Shown: piece after piece, positions 11,405 to 22,430 of the stretch
Layout of the letters: every line of letters starts with the position of its first letter
How positions within the stretch are numbered: position 1 is the stretch's first letter
Origin: Meghimatium bilineatum
Lineage: Eukaryota > Mollusca > Gastropoda > Stylommatophora > Philomycidae
Assembly (NCBI GenBank): GCA_034231615.1
Contig: CM067311.1
Span: 28,114,015 to 28,178,014 of the forward strand
Direction of reading: 5' to 3'
Length of the DNA stretch: 64,000 bases
Program-made: the position numbers and the translations under genes
The notes under the pieces: generated by a model
Databases searched by the model: none
What the model saw: only the letters and a program-made list of their open reading frames with translations
Told to the model about the DNA's origin: nothing

Positions 11405-11895
11405 ACGACATGTACACTCGATGTAGATTGCAGTGTTACTATTTTAGTTTTTTTTATCGACGTCAATTGCAGTATTACTATTTTAGCTTCATTCGTCGGT
11501 GTAGATTGCAGTGTTACTATTTTAGTTTTTTTATCGATGTCAATTGCAGTATTACTATTTTAGCTTCATTCGTCGGTGTAGATTGCAGTGCTACTATTTT
11601 AGTTTTTTTTATCGATGTCAATTGCAGTATTACTATTTTAGCTTCATTCGTCGGTGTAGATTGCAGTGTTACTATTTTAGTTTCTTCCGTCCCTGGTAGA
11701 TTGCAGTGTTACTATTTTAGTTTCTTCCGTCCCAGGTAGATTGCAGTGTTACTACTTTAGTTTCTTCCGTCGATGTACGCGTAGATTGCAGTGTTACTAC
11801 TTTAGTTTCTTCCGTCGATGTAGATTGCAGAGTTACTACTTTAGTTTCTTCCGTCGATGTAGATTGCAATGTTACTATTTTAGTTTCTTCCCATT
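11405..11895. repeat. ~36-38-bp minisatellite with dimeric structure
   Basis: About twelve units of gtagattgcagtgttactat plus tttagtttcttccgtcg. Early units alternate between a tagattgcagtgttac and a tcaattgcagtattac version, giving a ~76-bp dimer; later units are monomeric. Confidence 0.85.
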
Positions 11896-12281
11896 TATAC
11901 CTTGGTAACAGATAATGAACCAATGTTAACTTCTCATAAAAACTAATGGGTTCAAACGACGTCTTATAACTGACACCTATTTTGGGACCATTACTGGCTT
12001 AGCATAAACTTTTGTTTTTTACTGCTGTCTGTGTTTATGACTGCACGGGTCGTGTTCGAGCTATACTTATTATCTTCTTCATGTTATCACAATTATTCAG
12101 ATATTCGACATTTAATTCTATCCATTGTGGTGAGCTACATACCTTTCAAACAAAGATATGGAATCAAATTAGGTTATGGCAGATATTTTTAACTATAAAA
12201 AATAATGAAGACCTCGGTTCTGGTAGCCCTATCACTACGACTCCGATAGTTATACACGCATGAAAGATATGTGGGTTTGTA

Positions 12282-12435
12282 CGCCGAAGACGGATTTGTT
12301 GGACCATTGGCGCAATTAAAACGACAACACAACGCATTTCCGTTATCTTTACTACATCCTGCTGGAAATTCAGTAGGGCCAATGTACTGCTACAAGAGAG
12401 ATCCAGCGGGAGTTTGAGAATGAACGTTTGAGGGA
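12282..12435 (+). mobile_element. Family A short retroposon, copy 2
   Basis: Starts with cgccgaagacggatttgttg and runs through the acacaacgcatttcc and catcctgctgga landmarks to gagtttgagaatgaacg. The GAA tail is degraded, and no clear target duplication was found, suggesting greater age than the other copies. Confidence 0.75.
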
Positions 12436-12980
12436 AAAAAGGAACATTTTGGGTTAAGCAAAATGGACCTCTTATGGTGAGGTACGATTCTTTCAACCGG
12501 TGATGTCAGTCCAGTGTGGTTTTAATCAGAGCATTACAGGCATCAAAAGATAGTGCAGGTCGCCTTTTCTATTAATTCAAGTAACTCTACTTAATATTAA
12601 CTAATATATTTCCCATACTGACTCCGACACTATCGGGTTGTCGGTTTTATGGATATGAACATTTCTCATATGTTTTAAAAATCTGGAATAAGATTTAAAT
12701 TTTACAAAGCCGCTAGCATTTTCTGAAGCAAACCAAACACGTATTTGGAAGCCAGCTTGACATAAGTAAGGGCTTGTTTAACAAGATTACGAGATAATAA
12801 TCTCCCTTCGCTGAGAATTGCGTCCCTTACATTTAAGAACAATTTATACAAGCCTGACGCAAGTTCAAGAACCACATTTTAAAAGTACACACATAAATAG
12901 CAACAGTGCCGTCTTCTGGAATATTTATATGTGAAACATCGTTTAATGAAATAGATGGTGTATATAGATACGTGAGAATG
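12436..12980. other. Unassigned stretch
   Basis: Nothing recognisable, apart from a small inverted motif around ttgtttaacaag (12772). Confidence 0.3.
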
Positions 12981-12984
12981 GTGG

Positions 12985-13175
12985 CGTAATGTCTGGTTTT
13001 GTGGTGTCAGTGTTGCATGGTAAAGTGGTATCAATGCTGCCTGATGTTGTAGTATCGGTGCTGTTTAGTATTGTGGTATCAGTGCTGTCTGGTATTGTGG
13101 TATCAGTGCTGTCTGGTATTGTGGTATCAGTGCTGTCTGGTATTGTGGTATCAGTGCTGTCTGGTATTGTGGTAC
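12985..13175. repeat. 24-bp minisatellite
   Basis: agtgctgtctggtattgtgg plus tatc repeats with a 24-bp step (13081, 13105, 13129, 13153), with diverged units before. Because the unit is a multiple of three, both strands stay open in several frames; these are not genes. Confidence 0.9.
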
Positions 13176-13179
13176 CATG

Positions 13180-13365
13180 CCGTATGCATGATTTACAGCT
13201 CAGTTGTGATAACAGCACCATTCTGCATGACAGTACAACTTCAGCATGGTTTCTGTGTCAGTTTGAGATGGGACAACTAACTCCATCCCAAAACATACTT
13301 AGTCGCCTCCTGCAACAAGAATGGCAGGTAGGTGTGTTGTTATGCGTTGTTGCATAACACACGTT
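13180..13365 (-). mobile_element. Diverged family B retroposon
   Basis: Retains family B landmarks in order: tgacagtacaacttcagcat, gagatgggacaactaactcc, cttagtcgcctcctgcaaca and the ataacacacg end. The tail half is missing or unrecognisable, and substitutions are many. Confidence 0.6.
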
Positions 13366-13527
13366 AACCATACATTGAAATTAACGGTTTGTATCACGTC
13401 TGTCGAAGTTGCCTCTGTAGTAGAAGTCTATATATCACATGACGCTGAACACGCTCTCACTCTCCAGCACCCATCTGTGGTTTGTGGTTAGGTTCATATC
13501 AAGTGAAGTAAGTGGTATTATGTTTTG

Positions 13528-13800
13528 TCGATTAGTATGTTAGGAGGATGGTGTAATACTTAGATTGGTATGTTAGGAGGATGGTGTAATACTTAGATTA
13601 GTATGTTAGGAGGATGGTGTAATACTTAGATTGGTATGTTAGGAGGATGGTGTAATACTTAGATTGGTATGTTAGGAGGATGGTGTAATACTTAGATTGG
13701 TATGTTAGGAGGATGGTGTAATACTTAGATTGGTATGTTAGGAGGATGGTGTAATAATTAGATTGGTATGTTAGAAGGATGGTGTAATACTTAAAATCTA
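13528..13800. repeat. 33-bp minisatellite
   Basis: gattggtatgttaggaggat plus ggtgtaatactta repeats with a 33-bp step, about eight nearly identical units. The minus frame reads as an 11-residue repeat only because 33 is a multiple of three. Confidence 0.95.
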
Positions 13801-14154
13801 CATTCTTCACTATTAGAAGTATATATAATTATTAGCGTAAAAGATGGACACCTAGTCGTGTCAGAGAAAGTTAGTGAGGACAGATACTGAGAACTGAATT
13901 GTTTTGACTAAATCGGCTGGGAACCCGACATAAGAAAGTCATGGATAGAAATGAGATTAAACCAAGTTCGCTGATATTCGCGGATACCTGATTATATTTG
14001 GAAATATATGTTTACGAAACGGTAAGGTCGCATGTTTTAGGATATATAAAAAATTTAAAAATCCTATGTACTAGAAAGAATAATTGTGGAAGGTTGGAGG
14101 AATTAAAAAAATATATATCCAAAACGCCTATGCACGCAGGATATTGAGGGCCTA

Positions 14155-14405
14155 AATATGACTGGTGGGAGCAGGACTGTATGTCAATACTGCATGTTTT
14201 CCCTTCAGTGAGTTGCAGGGATGTTGCACGTGGCTTAAGCCGCATGCCTTTGCTGTCATTTCTTACCTCGTCATGTACAGAGTGACATTTAAAAAAAAAA
14301 TTTACCTTCCGGCAGAAAAAAACCCAGTCCGTACCGGGAGTCGAACTCTGGACCTCTTGGTTGTGACACCATCGCTCTAACTTCTCGATCATACGCCACA
14401 ACTGC
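14155..14405 (-). mobile_element. tRNA-derived SINE, family H1, copy 2
   Basis: On the minus strand a tRNA-like head (TGGCGTATGATCGAGAAG, then B box gagttcgactcc) is followed by gtttttttctgccggaag, gacagcaaaggcatgcgg and ccctgcaactcactg. These are the same blocks as at 1515 and 46285. This is the best-preserved head of the three. Confidence 0.75.
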
Positions 14406-14427
14406 TTGCACATTTTACAGAGTTGTA

Positions 14428-14745
14428 ATGAGAATAATCAGATTGAAATACCTCTGTACTTTGGACAATCTCTTTTTCTTCCAGATAGGTATTATTACAT
14501 CGTTTTCCCAGTCTTCTGATGTTTCTTGTGTGTTCCATATTATATCAAACAGCCTATGTAACCATTTTATCCCCATACCTGCCGCTGCTTTAATTCGTCT
14601 TGTACGTTATCAGGCCCTGGGGCTGTGTTTGATGGAACTGTTTGTATGGCATTTTCTATTTCTGCTAACAATATGTTTGGTTCTAACTCTCCCGCTTTAT
14701 TGGTTAGTATGTTGTCGTTACTCCATCTTTTATATTTAAAATGAC
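14428..14745 (-). pseudogene. Reverse transcriptase fingers of an RTE-like retrotransposon
   Basis: Minus-strand reading gives EPNILLAEIENAIQTVPSN, then APGPDNVQDEL, WLHRLFDIIWNTQETSEDW and ENDVIIPIWKKK. This is the N-terminal RT region (LLxEVExAI...APGPDxIxxEL...PxDW...IPIxKKK) shared by RTE-type elements. At least two frameshifts occur. The motif A-E region is absent; a SINE follows on the same strand. Confidence 0.75.
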
Positions 14746-15245
14746 AAACTACTGAACGTAAATACTGCTAAGAAATTTACTACACTCAAAAATTGTTAGG
14801 GTGACGGTTAAATTCTGAATAGAATATACTACCTACTGTTTCATTTCAGCTGCCTTACCTGATATGACAATACAAGTTCTAGAAAGACGCAGTAGGTTAT
14901 GTGAGGCCTACTTAGGTTAAAATTAATAAGTTTGCATGGTCGTTGTTGTTAGCTGTCGAAGAGACACACCAGAAAAGTTATCTTGCTTGTCGGCGTAAAT
15001 GGGTCGTTAATGTTCTCCTAGAAGATATCGATTGGGCAGTGAGTCATGTAACGTCCAGTGTTGGAAGACGGTGTAGAATGACGCATTTACTGAAACACTA
15101 GATCTCAAGAGCATTCTTAATGGTAAGGATACGCGAGAATGTGGATAATTTCTTAACAGTTTTTTAACCCTCTATTACACCATTTAAGGTTTTCCATGAT
15201 AAAAATATGTTTACTGAATATTTCAATTGTATTTGGTTCAGGTAT
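14746..15245. other. Unassigned stretch
   Basis: No repeat partner or coding motif recognised. Confidence 0.3.
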
Positions 15246-15432
15246 GCATTATATTTCTTCTACTTCTTCTTCAGCGTTCATTCTCAAACTCCCGTTGGAT
15301 CTCTCTTGTAACAGGACCACGGTCCTACTAGATTTCCAGCAGGATGTAGTCCAGAGAATGGAAAAGCGTTGTGTCGCCGTTTTATTTGCGCCAATGGTCC
15401 AACACATTCGTCTTCGGTGGGGCATTATATTT
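15246..15432 (-). mobile_element. Family A short retroposon, copy 3, with 11-bp target duplication
   Basis: The insert 15257-15421 is bounded by perfect direct repeats gcattatattt at 15246-15256 and 15422-15432. It keeps the full nested palindrome (aggaccacggtcct in the centre, flanked by tccagcagga and a mutated partner). Tail on the left (minus-strand 3') is GAA-rich. Confidence 0.88.
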
Positions 15433-15526
15433 AAAAAAAAGGAAAAGCTATGTATTTTTATTTGCGTATTGTACCCATTTCTCTACAGTATGTCGTTTGG
15501 AGGGAAAGTATATGGCCAAAGAAGGC

Positions 15527-15580
15527 CGCGTAGCGCAGTGGTTAGTGCACTCGATTCGCATATGAAGGGATAAATGTTCC
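15527..15580 (+). mobile_element. tRNA-like head (A-box) of a truncated SINE
   Basis: gcgtagcgcagtggttagtg followed by cactcgattcg has the form of a tRNA 5' half with an A box. No B box follows, so it is a truncated or fused SINE head and not a tRNA gene. It runs directly into the inverted-repeat element at 15585. Confidence 0.5.
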
Positions 15581-15584
15581 AGTG

Positions 15585-15960
15585 TAGGCTAACATCCCTA
15601 AACAAGAAGTGGATGGCTGGGGTAAAACAGGGCAAATATCAAGATGAACAAAATAGGTGTAAGTGTTACCAAAATAAGTTATTAAACAACATAACAACGA
15701 GATACAGTGACAGACGACGTTTTGACTAAAAAGCCTTCATCAGGACAAACAAAAGACCACAGTAAAACAAATCTTACATAAAGACAAACATGGTTATGAT
15801 AGGAAGGAAAGAAAAGGAGAGAAGGAAAATAGTGAATGACGGAGGAAGTAAAGATGTAGCACCATGACAGGGAGTCGAAACGTCGTCTGTCACTGTATCT
15901 CGTTGTTAGGTTGTTTTATGACTTTTTTTGGTAACACTTCGCATATTAGTGGTTTTTGGT
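15585..15960. mobile_element. Inverted-repeat element with hammerhead-ribozyme-like core (Penelope-like terminal repeat?)
   Basis: A ~73-bp arm at 15655-15727 (gtgttaccaaaa, aacaacgagatacagtgaca, gacgacgtttt) returns inverted at 15876-15950. On the minus strand, 15743-15705 reads ctgatga, a short stem, aaaac and gtcgtctgtcactg. On the plus strand, 15863-15895 reads tgaca...gtcgaaacgtcgtctgtca. These resemble the CUGAUGA...GAAA...GUC core of hammerhead ribozymes known from Penelope-like terminal repeats. Neither copy is complete. The left flank (gtgtaggctaaca, ggatggctggggtaa) is shared with 37860. Confidence 0.5.
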
Positions 15961-16224
15961 TCATTCCCCAGTTGAGGCGGAAATATTTTTCAGACCACAA
16001 CGACTCCCAGGTCGACCCAGCCTTAACTTCTTCTATGAAGTAAAGACTACGAAGGTGAGGAGATAGCTACCGCCCTCAGATTGCAGGGCCACTGAAATGT
16101 GAGATTTAAAAATTCTCACACCCCTACGGCGTTAATAAATGCTATGGGTTAACGTTACTTTTTTTATATGGCAAAAAACTGAATGCAACAGTAACATTGT
16201 CATTAACTTTGTATCACCTGTGGT

Positions 16225-16530
16225 GATATACAACATAGATAAGATCTATTAGTTAATTTAGAATACAGCCTTCTAAAATGACTCATTTCTTCTTCTTCTT
16301 CAGCGTTCATTCTCAAACCCCCTCTGGATCTCTCTTGTAGCAGGACAATGGTCCTACTAGATTTTCAGAAGGATGTAGTCCATAGAATGGAAATGCGTTG
16401 TGTCACCGTTTTATTTGCACCAATGGCCCAACACATCCGTCTTCGGCGACACTCATTTGTATTTTCCATAAATTTTCATTGACCGATATGTTTATACGTT
16501 GTGATGACAGCTAATAAAAATCACGGATGT
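16225..16530. mobile_element. MITE family G, copy 1, split by family A
   Basis: gccttctaaaatgactcatt before the insertion and tttgtattttccataaattt, ttcattgacc and aaaaatcacgg after it match the uninterrupted copies at 50475 and 52280. The intact form is a foldback, with the ttttcattggc and gccaatgaaaa arms facing each other. The interruption at 16289-16450 is a family A retroposon. Confidence 0.65.
16281..16458 (-). mobile_element. Family A short retroposon, copy 4, with 8-bp target duplication
   Basis: Insert 16289-16450 bounded by actcattt at 16281-16288 and 16451-16458. It contains the complete centre (caggacaatggtcctac) and a left-hand TTC run, i.e. a GAA tail on the minus strand. It lies inside MITE family G and is therefore younger than that MITE. 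Confidence 0.85.
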
Positions 16531-17059
16531 AAAGTCAAATGTATAGTTTTAGAATACTTTTTTCCAGTTAGACGATAGGTCTTGTATATACCGATTGTGC
16601 AACGTACGGATGTTCTACTAATATGGTTACGAACGTCCACCTTTCTGTGAAAGTGGTAAAAACACGAAACGTATAGTTACCCACCACCGAAGTCGGATGT
16701 GGTGGACCATAGGCAATAATAAAACAGCAACGTGAGACAATTTAACAATAAGCGTGAAATAAATACGAATGCTAATCAGAGAAGTTTGTCTACTCAGTAA
16801 GATAAAAAAAAACACATCAGCACACATTTAACATCTGTTGAAGAACACTGCGTACCTATGGGTCTGCCCAGCCAGCTACGAAGCCAGGTCATTAAAAAAA
16901 TAACCCGAAAGTGAATGTTTATATGAAACATGTTTTTAAGATGTAAAGAGGAAACGAAAACGGCGATTATGAATTAATTTCAACATTTGTTGTTCACGAT
17001 AGTACACAGCACACTGCACCACCCTTACAGCGGCTGACAAATTCAATCACACACTGGGC

Positions 17060-17215
17060 TAATTAGATTTCCATCGTACGGATGCGTTGATTTGAGCATT
17101 GATCTTATCGAACTTCTTTGAATGTACTTTTTAAAGCTCGGAATCGAACTATCTAACACGATGGAGCTACAACTCAATTTTATCGACCAGTCCGGCCTGT
17201 GCTGGTCAGATGAAA
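17060..17215 (-). mobile_element. Possible tRNA-derived SINE
   Basis: Minus strand from 17200: ggtcgataaaattgagttgt and agttcgattccgag resemble A and B boxes about 40 bp apart. No second copy was found in the window, so the call is tentative. Confidence 0.35.
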
Positions 17216-17384
17216 TTAGTGACCTTGCACGGCACGTAATTCCTCTCCAGTTAGTGTTGGGAAATAGAGAACTGCGTTTTTCTGTTTTATTTTAATTCAA
17301 AGACAAGTCTTCACATCGGTGGACTTATCCAGTTGCTTCTGAGGAACAAGACATTGTCATTTCAATTATTCGTTGGTTATAGTA

Positions 17385-17656
17385 TTAGAAGTAGTAGTAT
17401 TGGTGGTAGTAGTAGTAGTAGTATTAGTAGTGGTGGTAGTAGTAGTAGTAGTATTAGTAGGGGTAATAGTAGTAGTAGTATTAGTAGGTATAGAAGCAGT
17501 GATTGTATTAGTACATTAGATTAGTAGAAACTGTAGTAGTAGTAGTAATAGTAGTAGCAGTAGTAGTAGTAGATCCAATAGTGGTAGTAGTAGTAGTAGT
17601 AGTAGTAGTAGTAATAGCAGTAGTAGTAGTAGTAGTAGATCCAAATATTAGTAGTG

Positions 17657-17699
<43 letters not shown>

Positions 17700-17928
17700 A
17701 TCCAATAGTAGTAGTGGTAGTATTAGTAGTTGTAGTAGTAGTTAGTAGTAGTAGTAGATCCTATAGTAGTAGTGGTAGTAGTAGTAGTAGTAGTAATAGT
17801 AGTAGTAGTAGTAGTAGTAGTAGTAGATCCAATAGTAGTAGTGGTAGTAGTAGTAGATCCAATAGTAGTAGTGGTAGTAGTAGTAGTAGTAGTAATAATA
17901 ATAATAGTAGTAGTAGTAGTAGATCCAA

Positions 17929-17964
<36 letters not shown>

Positions 17965-18115
17965 ATCCAATAGTAGTAGTGGTAGTAGTAGTAGTAGTAG
18001 TAGTAGTAGATCCAATAGTAGTAGTGGTAGTAGTAGTAGTAGTAGATCCAATAGTAGTAGTTGTAGTAGTAGTAGTAGTAGTAGTAGATCCAATAGTAGT
18101 AGTGGTAGTAGTAGC
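17385..18115. repeat. TAG/GTA-rich trinucleotide array with a recurring ATCCAA marker
   Basis: Nearly pure (tag)n with many gtggtag variants. The phrase tagatccaatagtagtag interrupts it about ten times between 17570 and 18100 at irregular spacings that keep the triplet phase. Long poly-Val, poly-Ser, poly-Tyr and poly-Leu frames are artefacts of the triplet. Confidence 0.95.
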
Positions 18116-18119
18116 CGTC

Positions 18120-19100
18120 GTAGTTGGAGCAGTAATAGTATGAATAGTAGTAGGTACACAAAAGTGGATGACGCATGTAAACTGTTATTACACAACTGAT
18201 GACGTTTCTATACGGTTGATACACAACTTCTTCTATCATTTACTACGCATTCAGTCCGACATTGGGGATATATGGAGCGGTTTGTTTTAAGTCGCTCGTG
18301 TTTGACAATTTTGCTGGCAGAGACGCTTTTATGGGTTAGACTGTAATTCTGTGATCAGCGAGACTGGGTCAGTTCTGCCATGGTTGTGTGACCCGTGTTT
18401 ATTTTGTGAACGCACGCTTGAACGACATTTTGACCGCTTTTCAGGCGTTTGGTGGATAGATTTAATTTTGCAACGTAAACGTCCTGTGTCGCATGCTACT
18501 TGGGCCAGCGTCTTCCAACGGTAGGGTAGTATCTTGTGATAGCTGTCTAAAAACTGATTTTAAGTGGACTTCCTGTAGACTTGCTCTGCTTTGAAGAATA
18601 CGAAGAGCTTTTTGAGACCGTCAAAATATTTCTGTCTCCGTCGCCATCTTGATGCAACTTGAAATCAAAAATCGGTAGTGGTTCACCATAAACTACCTGA
18701 CTATTACTACCTTTAGCACCGCCAGTCCGCACTCCGCGTATAATGATGGTGCATTTCCTTAAACTTCCGATAACATAAGAACCGTCTCCTACAGATGTTG
18801 AACATAAAATTGCAAAACAATAATTCCGATACGTCAATATAAACACAACATTGTAAAAATAGCACGTTTCACCAGCTTTGCCCTCGAACAAATGCAATTA
18901 TCTGAGTAAACGTCTAACGTATTAATGCCAGTTTTTGCAAACTGTGTTATTTTTGGTTAGACCCAACAAATTTGTACTTTATATTTGTATATAATTTCCT
19001 GTTTTTATGCACGAATGAAATCCTTTGATCTCTGGCGGCATACTAATTATTGTGTCTCGAAAAAAAAGAAGTTTTACCAATTCAGACATTACACTGTATA
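18120..19100. other. Unassigned stretch
   Basis: One open frame, 18547-18897 (-), of 116 residues has ordinary composition but no motif I recognise. It could be an exon or chance; I cannot support either. No repeat partner found. Confidence 0.3.
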
Positions 19101-19129
19101 CAATATTAAACACCACCTATTTTAAAAGT

Positions 19130-19490
19130 GTTTAAGAGTAAACAATTGCTAAATTTCACGTTTAGATAATGCCAGACGAAGAATACTCGGAGTGTCAGAG
19201 ATAGAATTAGAAACGATAACATCAGACAGATAACCAAAACAATACCAGTATTGCAACACATCACAAGACAACAGATCAAGTGGTTCACACACAATTGCAG
19301 ACTACCAACAGACAGCATGTCACAGATGGCCATGACACAGACATTACGGCTATAAAGCCAGAGGCAGACGATGTGAAAGATGGATCACAGAAATAAAAGA
19401 AGTCACAGGAACAAGCTTACAAACAGCACACAAGTAGGCCATCCCGAGAACTCTTTTACCCCTGACGCTGTAAGGCAAAAAAGGGTCACG
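19130..19490 (+). pseudogene. C-terminal end of a non-LTR retrotransposon
   Basis: Plus frames read RRRILGVSEIELETIT, QQIKWFTHNCRLPTDSMSQM and GYKARGRRCERWITEIKEVT, followed by LQTAHK. This is the conserved tail after RT (arginine-rich GRPRKRW-like motif). The same tail is at 60660-60900. Frameshifts are present near 19210 and 19345. A GATA microsatellite follows directly, as often seen at the 3' end of such elements. Confidence 0.65.
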
Positions 19491-19565
19491 GCTTATAGAT
19501 AGATAGACAGACAGGCAGGCAGATAGATAGATAGATAGGTAGGTAGGTAGGCAGGTAGATGGGAT
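19490..19565. repeat. (GATA)n/(GGTA)n microsatellite
   Basis: gatagatagacagacaggca followed by gatagatagataggtaggta. Adjacent to the end of the retroelement remnant. Confidence 0.9.
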
Positions 19566-19813
19566 AGATGACGTCATATAATTGATTGTATATACCCTAT
19601 TCTTTGTATAGGAGATGCATCTTGACAAGTTGACTTTAGATCTGTATCCCAAATAAGCGAAAATTTAAACTAATGAATGCATTTGAATGAAAAAAAATGT
19701 GTATAGGGTCTATATATTTTAAAATTTCACGCAAGATTTAAATGAAATGGCTTATGTATTTGCTGAGATACATGATTCCAAAGTTAGGCAATGCAGGTGC
19801 AACGTGCTATAGT

Positions 19814-20050
19814 TATTTAGTTAGTTAGTTAGTTAGTTAGTTAGTCGTCGGATCATCATCACTGCAAACTGGACACGTCCATAGTTGCTCCGATCTATCC
19901 TTGAGTGTATCCGCCATTACACTTCTGCTGACAGTACCGGTCCTATGCTGGCTGACCTCATTCTTCTGCGCCATTTAAAATGTTCACTTCTAGCAACACC
20001 GCATTTCAATCCCTGATCTTTAATCCTTGCCATTGAAAAGGAATCATCAT
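19814..20050 (-). pseudogene. 3' terminus of an RNase H-bearing non-LTR element with a (CTAA)n tail
   Basis: Minus-strand reading from 20000 to 19848 gives NEVSQHRTGTVSRSVMADTL and then RSEQLWTCPVCSDDDPTT, which I recognise as the CPxC-ending tail that follows RNase H in elements like those at 40.6 and 55.1 kb. The stop is followed at once by a run of taac units (19814-19847), a plausible priming tail. Confidence 0.55.
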
Positions 20051-20214
20051 CCACACGAATCTTCTGTATCTTATCATGTTATATTTTCATTAAACATCAT
20101 AATGGAGTCTCAAACTAGCTGGCTACGTTACGCGGTTCATATGCTAGAACATCTACTGTCAAAATATGCATTACTATTAGTAAATTATGTGTTTTATATA
20201 TGAACACCTAATTC

Positions 20215-20390
20215 ATTAATGATAAATGGGCTGGGTATGTAGATTTATGATAAATGGGCAGGGCATGTAGATTTATGATAAATGGGCAGGGCATGTAGAT
20301 TTATGATAAATGGGCAGGGTATGTAGATTTATGATAAATGGGCAGGGTTTGTAGATTTATGATAAATGGGCAGGGTATGTAGATTAAGCG
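20215..20390. repeat. 28-bp minisatellite
   Basis: gataaatgggcagggtatgt plus agatttat repeats six times with a 28-bp step (20221, 20249, and so on), nearly identical. Confidence 0.95.
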
Positions 20391-20439
20391 TGCACATTTT
20401 ATCAAAAAGCCATGCAGACGCGAAGAATATTAGTGTTGT

Positions 20440-21230
20440 GACACTGGTTTTTTTTCAAAACGCTGCGAAGTGGGTGCTTTCTAGTTATGACACTTTTTTT
20501 CAAAACGCTGCAGACGGAGATATCTCTAGTTACGACATGTTCCTTCCGAAGCGATGTAGACATAGAGCATTCTCTAGTTATGACACTTTCTTTTCAAAAC
20601 GCTTTAGACTGAGAGTGCTCTAGTTATGACACTTTCCTTCCGAAGCACTGTAGACATATAGAGTTATCTAGTTATGACTGTTTCTTTTCAAAGTGCTGCA
20701 GACTGGGAGCTCTCTAGTTATGACACTTTCCTTCCAAATCGCTGCAGACTGAGATACCTCTCATTTTGACACTCTTTCCGAAGTTCTGTAGGCATAGAAA
20801 TTGATCTAGTTATGATGCTGTTTCTTTCCAAAGTGCTACAGACTGGGAGCTCTTAGTTATGACACGTTCCTTCCAAAACGCTGCAGACTGAGAGCTCTCT
20901 AATTATGACACTGTTTCCTTTCAAAGCGCTGAGGACGTAAAGAGTTCTATAGTTATGGTACTGTTTTCTGTTATAGCATTGGATAGAGTTATCTAGTTAT
21001 GACACTATTTGTTTGGATAAGACTGCATATAGTTCTTTAGTTATAACACTATTTCATGTGACAGCACTGCATATGGTAATTTTTAGTTATGACATTATGT
21101 CCTTTGATAACACTGCATATAGTTATATAGTTATGACACTAGTTCCGTTTAAAGCATTGCATATAGTTTTTTGGTTATAACACTGTTTCCTTTACTGTTG
21201 CAGACCTAGAGAGATTTCTAGTCACGTTAC
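20440..21230. repeat. Degenerate ~55-60-bp minisatellite
   Basis: ctagttatgacactttcctt followed by aaa(g)cgctgcagactgaga recurs about thirteen times, progressively diverged from 20950 to 21230. Lengths vary by several bases between copies. Confidence 0.85.
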
Positions 21231-21234
21231 TTTT

Positions 21235-21430
21235 ACTTTCTCTTTGCAGATAAGATTCTATAAATGTGACTCTTGTCAATACATTGCAAAACAATTCCAT
21301 AAATACGGCTCATGTTCATATCTTGCAGAAAAGATTCTATAAGCGTAAAGTGTCTGTATATAAATACGGCTCATGTTCATATCTTGCAGAAAAGATTCTA
21401 TAAGCGTAAAGTGTCCGTACATAAATCACG
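21235..21430. repeat. 61-bp tandem repeat
   Basis: aaatacggctcatgttcata, followed by tcttgcagaaaagattctat and aagcgtaaagtgtc, is present at 21301 and 21362, with an older unit from 21240. Confidence 0.85.
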
Positions 21431-21799
21431 TAAAGTATTGTGCTTATGTTTGACCCCCGCCTCTCCCCCATTTCTTCTCTTGTCAAGAATTCAGTCCCCC
21501 ACACCACCCGTGTTGCTTATAAATGTCAAAAAGTGTAAACCACAATAAATAACAACTTTTTTAGCAGAAAAAGTGGCATTTTTTAATGCAATCAATATAA
21601 GGTAATTGATGAAACCTTTTAAGGTAAAATTAAGGTAACCGTGAAACGAGACAACAATAGTACTTACGTAGAACATATGTTTTTGATGTTTCACTTGAAC
21701 ACAACAGATGGACAATCACTAAGACTGAATAACACGAGGTGTTAACACGAAAACATACAAATGACAATACACACGATATTTTCAACGTTTCGTACCGTT

Positions 21800-22430
21800 A
21801 TGTATTTCTCAAAATATATATAAAATAAACAGTGAAAAACAATGAAAACAGTAGAAAAAAAACAATACATATAGGAGGTACTAGATACCACAGAGGCACT
21901 AGATACACTATTGACATGTAAACAATACGAAGATCAAGGTGACAATGATGTACGTGGAAACAAGTAGTCATGGAAGTGGGTTTTGTTGAAAATTGGACGG
22001 AATTTGATAACAGATATAAAAAATTATTACCCAATACAAATGGACAGCAATAGAATAAGTACCACATTAACACAAATTTAAACACATGAATGTTCGGAGT
22101 TAAGTGAACAAGGCTTGAGGGTACCAAACTAAATTTTAAAACCTAAATAAATTTTCAAGAGCGTACCTAGATCTGTCATTCGTGGTGCAGGATCTGAGAG
22201 CAGTGTCCTGGATATCGAGTGCTCCATGATGACTATTACCATTGAAATGAATGGCGACAGGTGTAGGTTCTCTGTGCTTTATGGCATGAAGATGCCTACG
22301 GAAGCGGTCACTCAATCGTAAACCCTTGCACCTATATACTTCTTGTCACAACGTTTACATATGATAGCGTAGATGCCATTACGGGATTCAGATGTAAAGT
22401 CCTCATCGATAGTGAAAGTGGCCTTAGGAA
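21800..22430 (-). pseudogene. Penelope-like element, GIY-YIG endonuclease end
   Basis: Minus-strand translation from 22420 gives FTIDEDFTSESRNGIYAI, then ICKRCDKKYIG. This is the GIY...YIG pair with CxxC spacing typical of the Penelope-like endonuclease. After one frameshift, RLSDRFRRHLHAIKHREPTP and VAIHFNGNSHH follow, then FGTLKPCSLNSEHSC at the C terminus near 22090. The sequence 21800-22090 would be 3' untranslated. The RT that should precede it on this strand is missing; a plus-strand RT-linker piece abuts instead. Confidence 0.75.

Noticed and set aside
15527..15580. Functional tRNA gene
   Set aside because: Only an A-box-like 5' half is present; no B box, anticodon arm or acceptor stem closes.
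17654..18199. Long poly-Ser, poly-Val, poly-Tyr and poly-Leu frames
   Set aside because: All are readings of one TAG-type triplet array on both strands.
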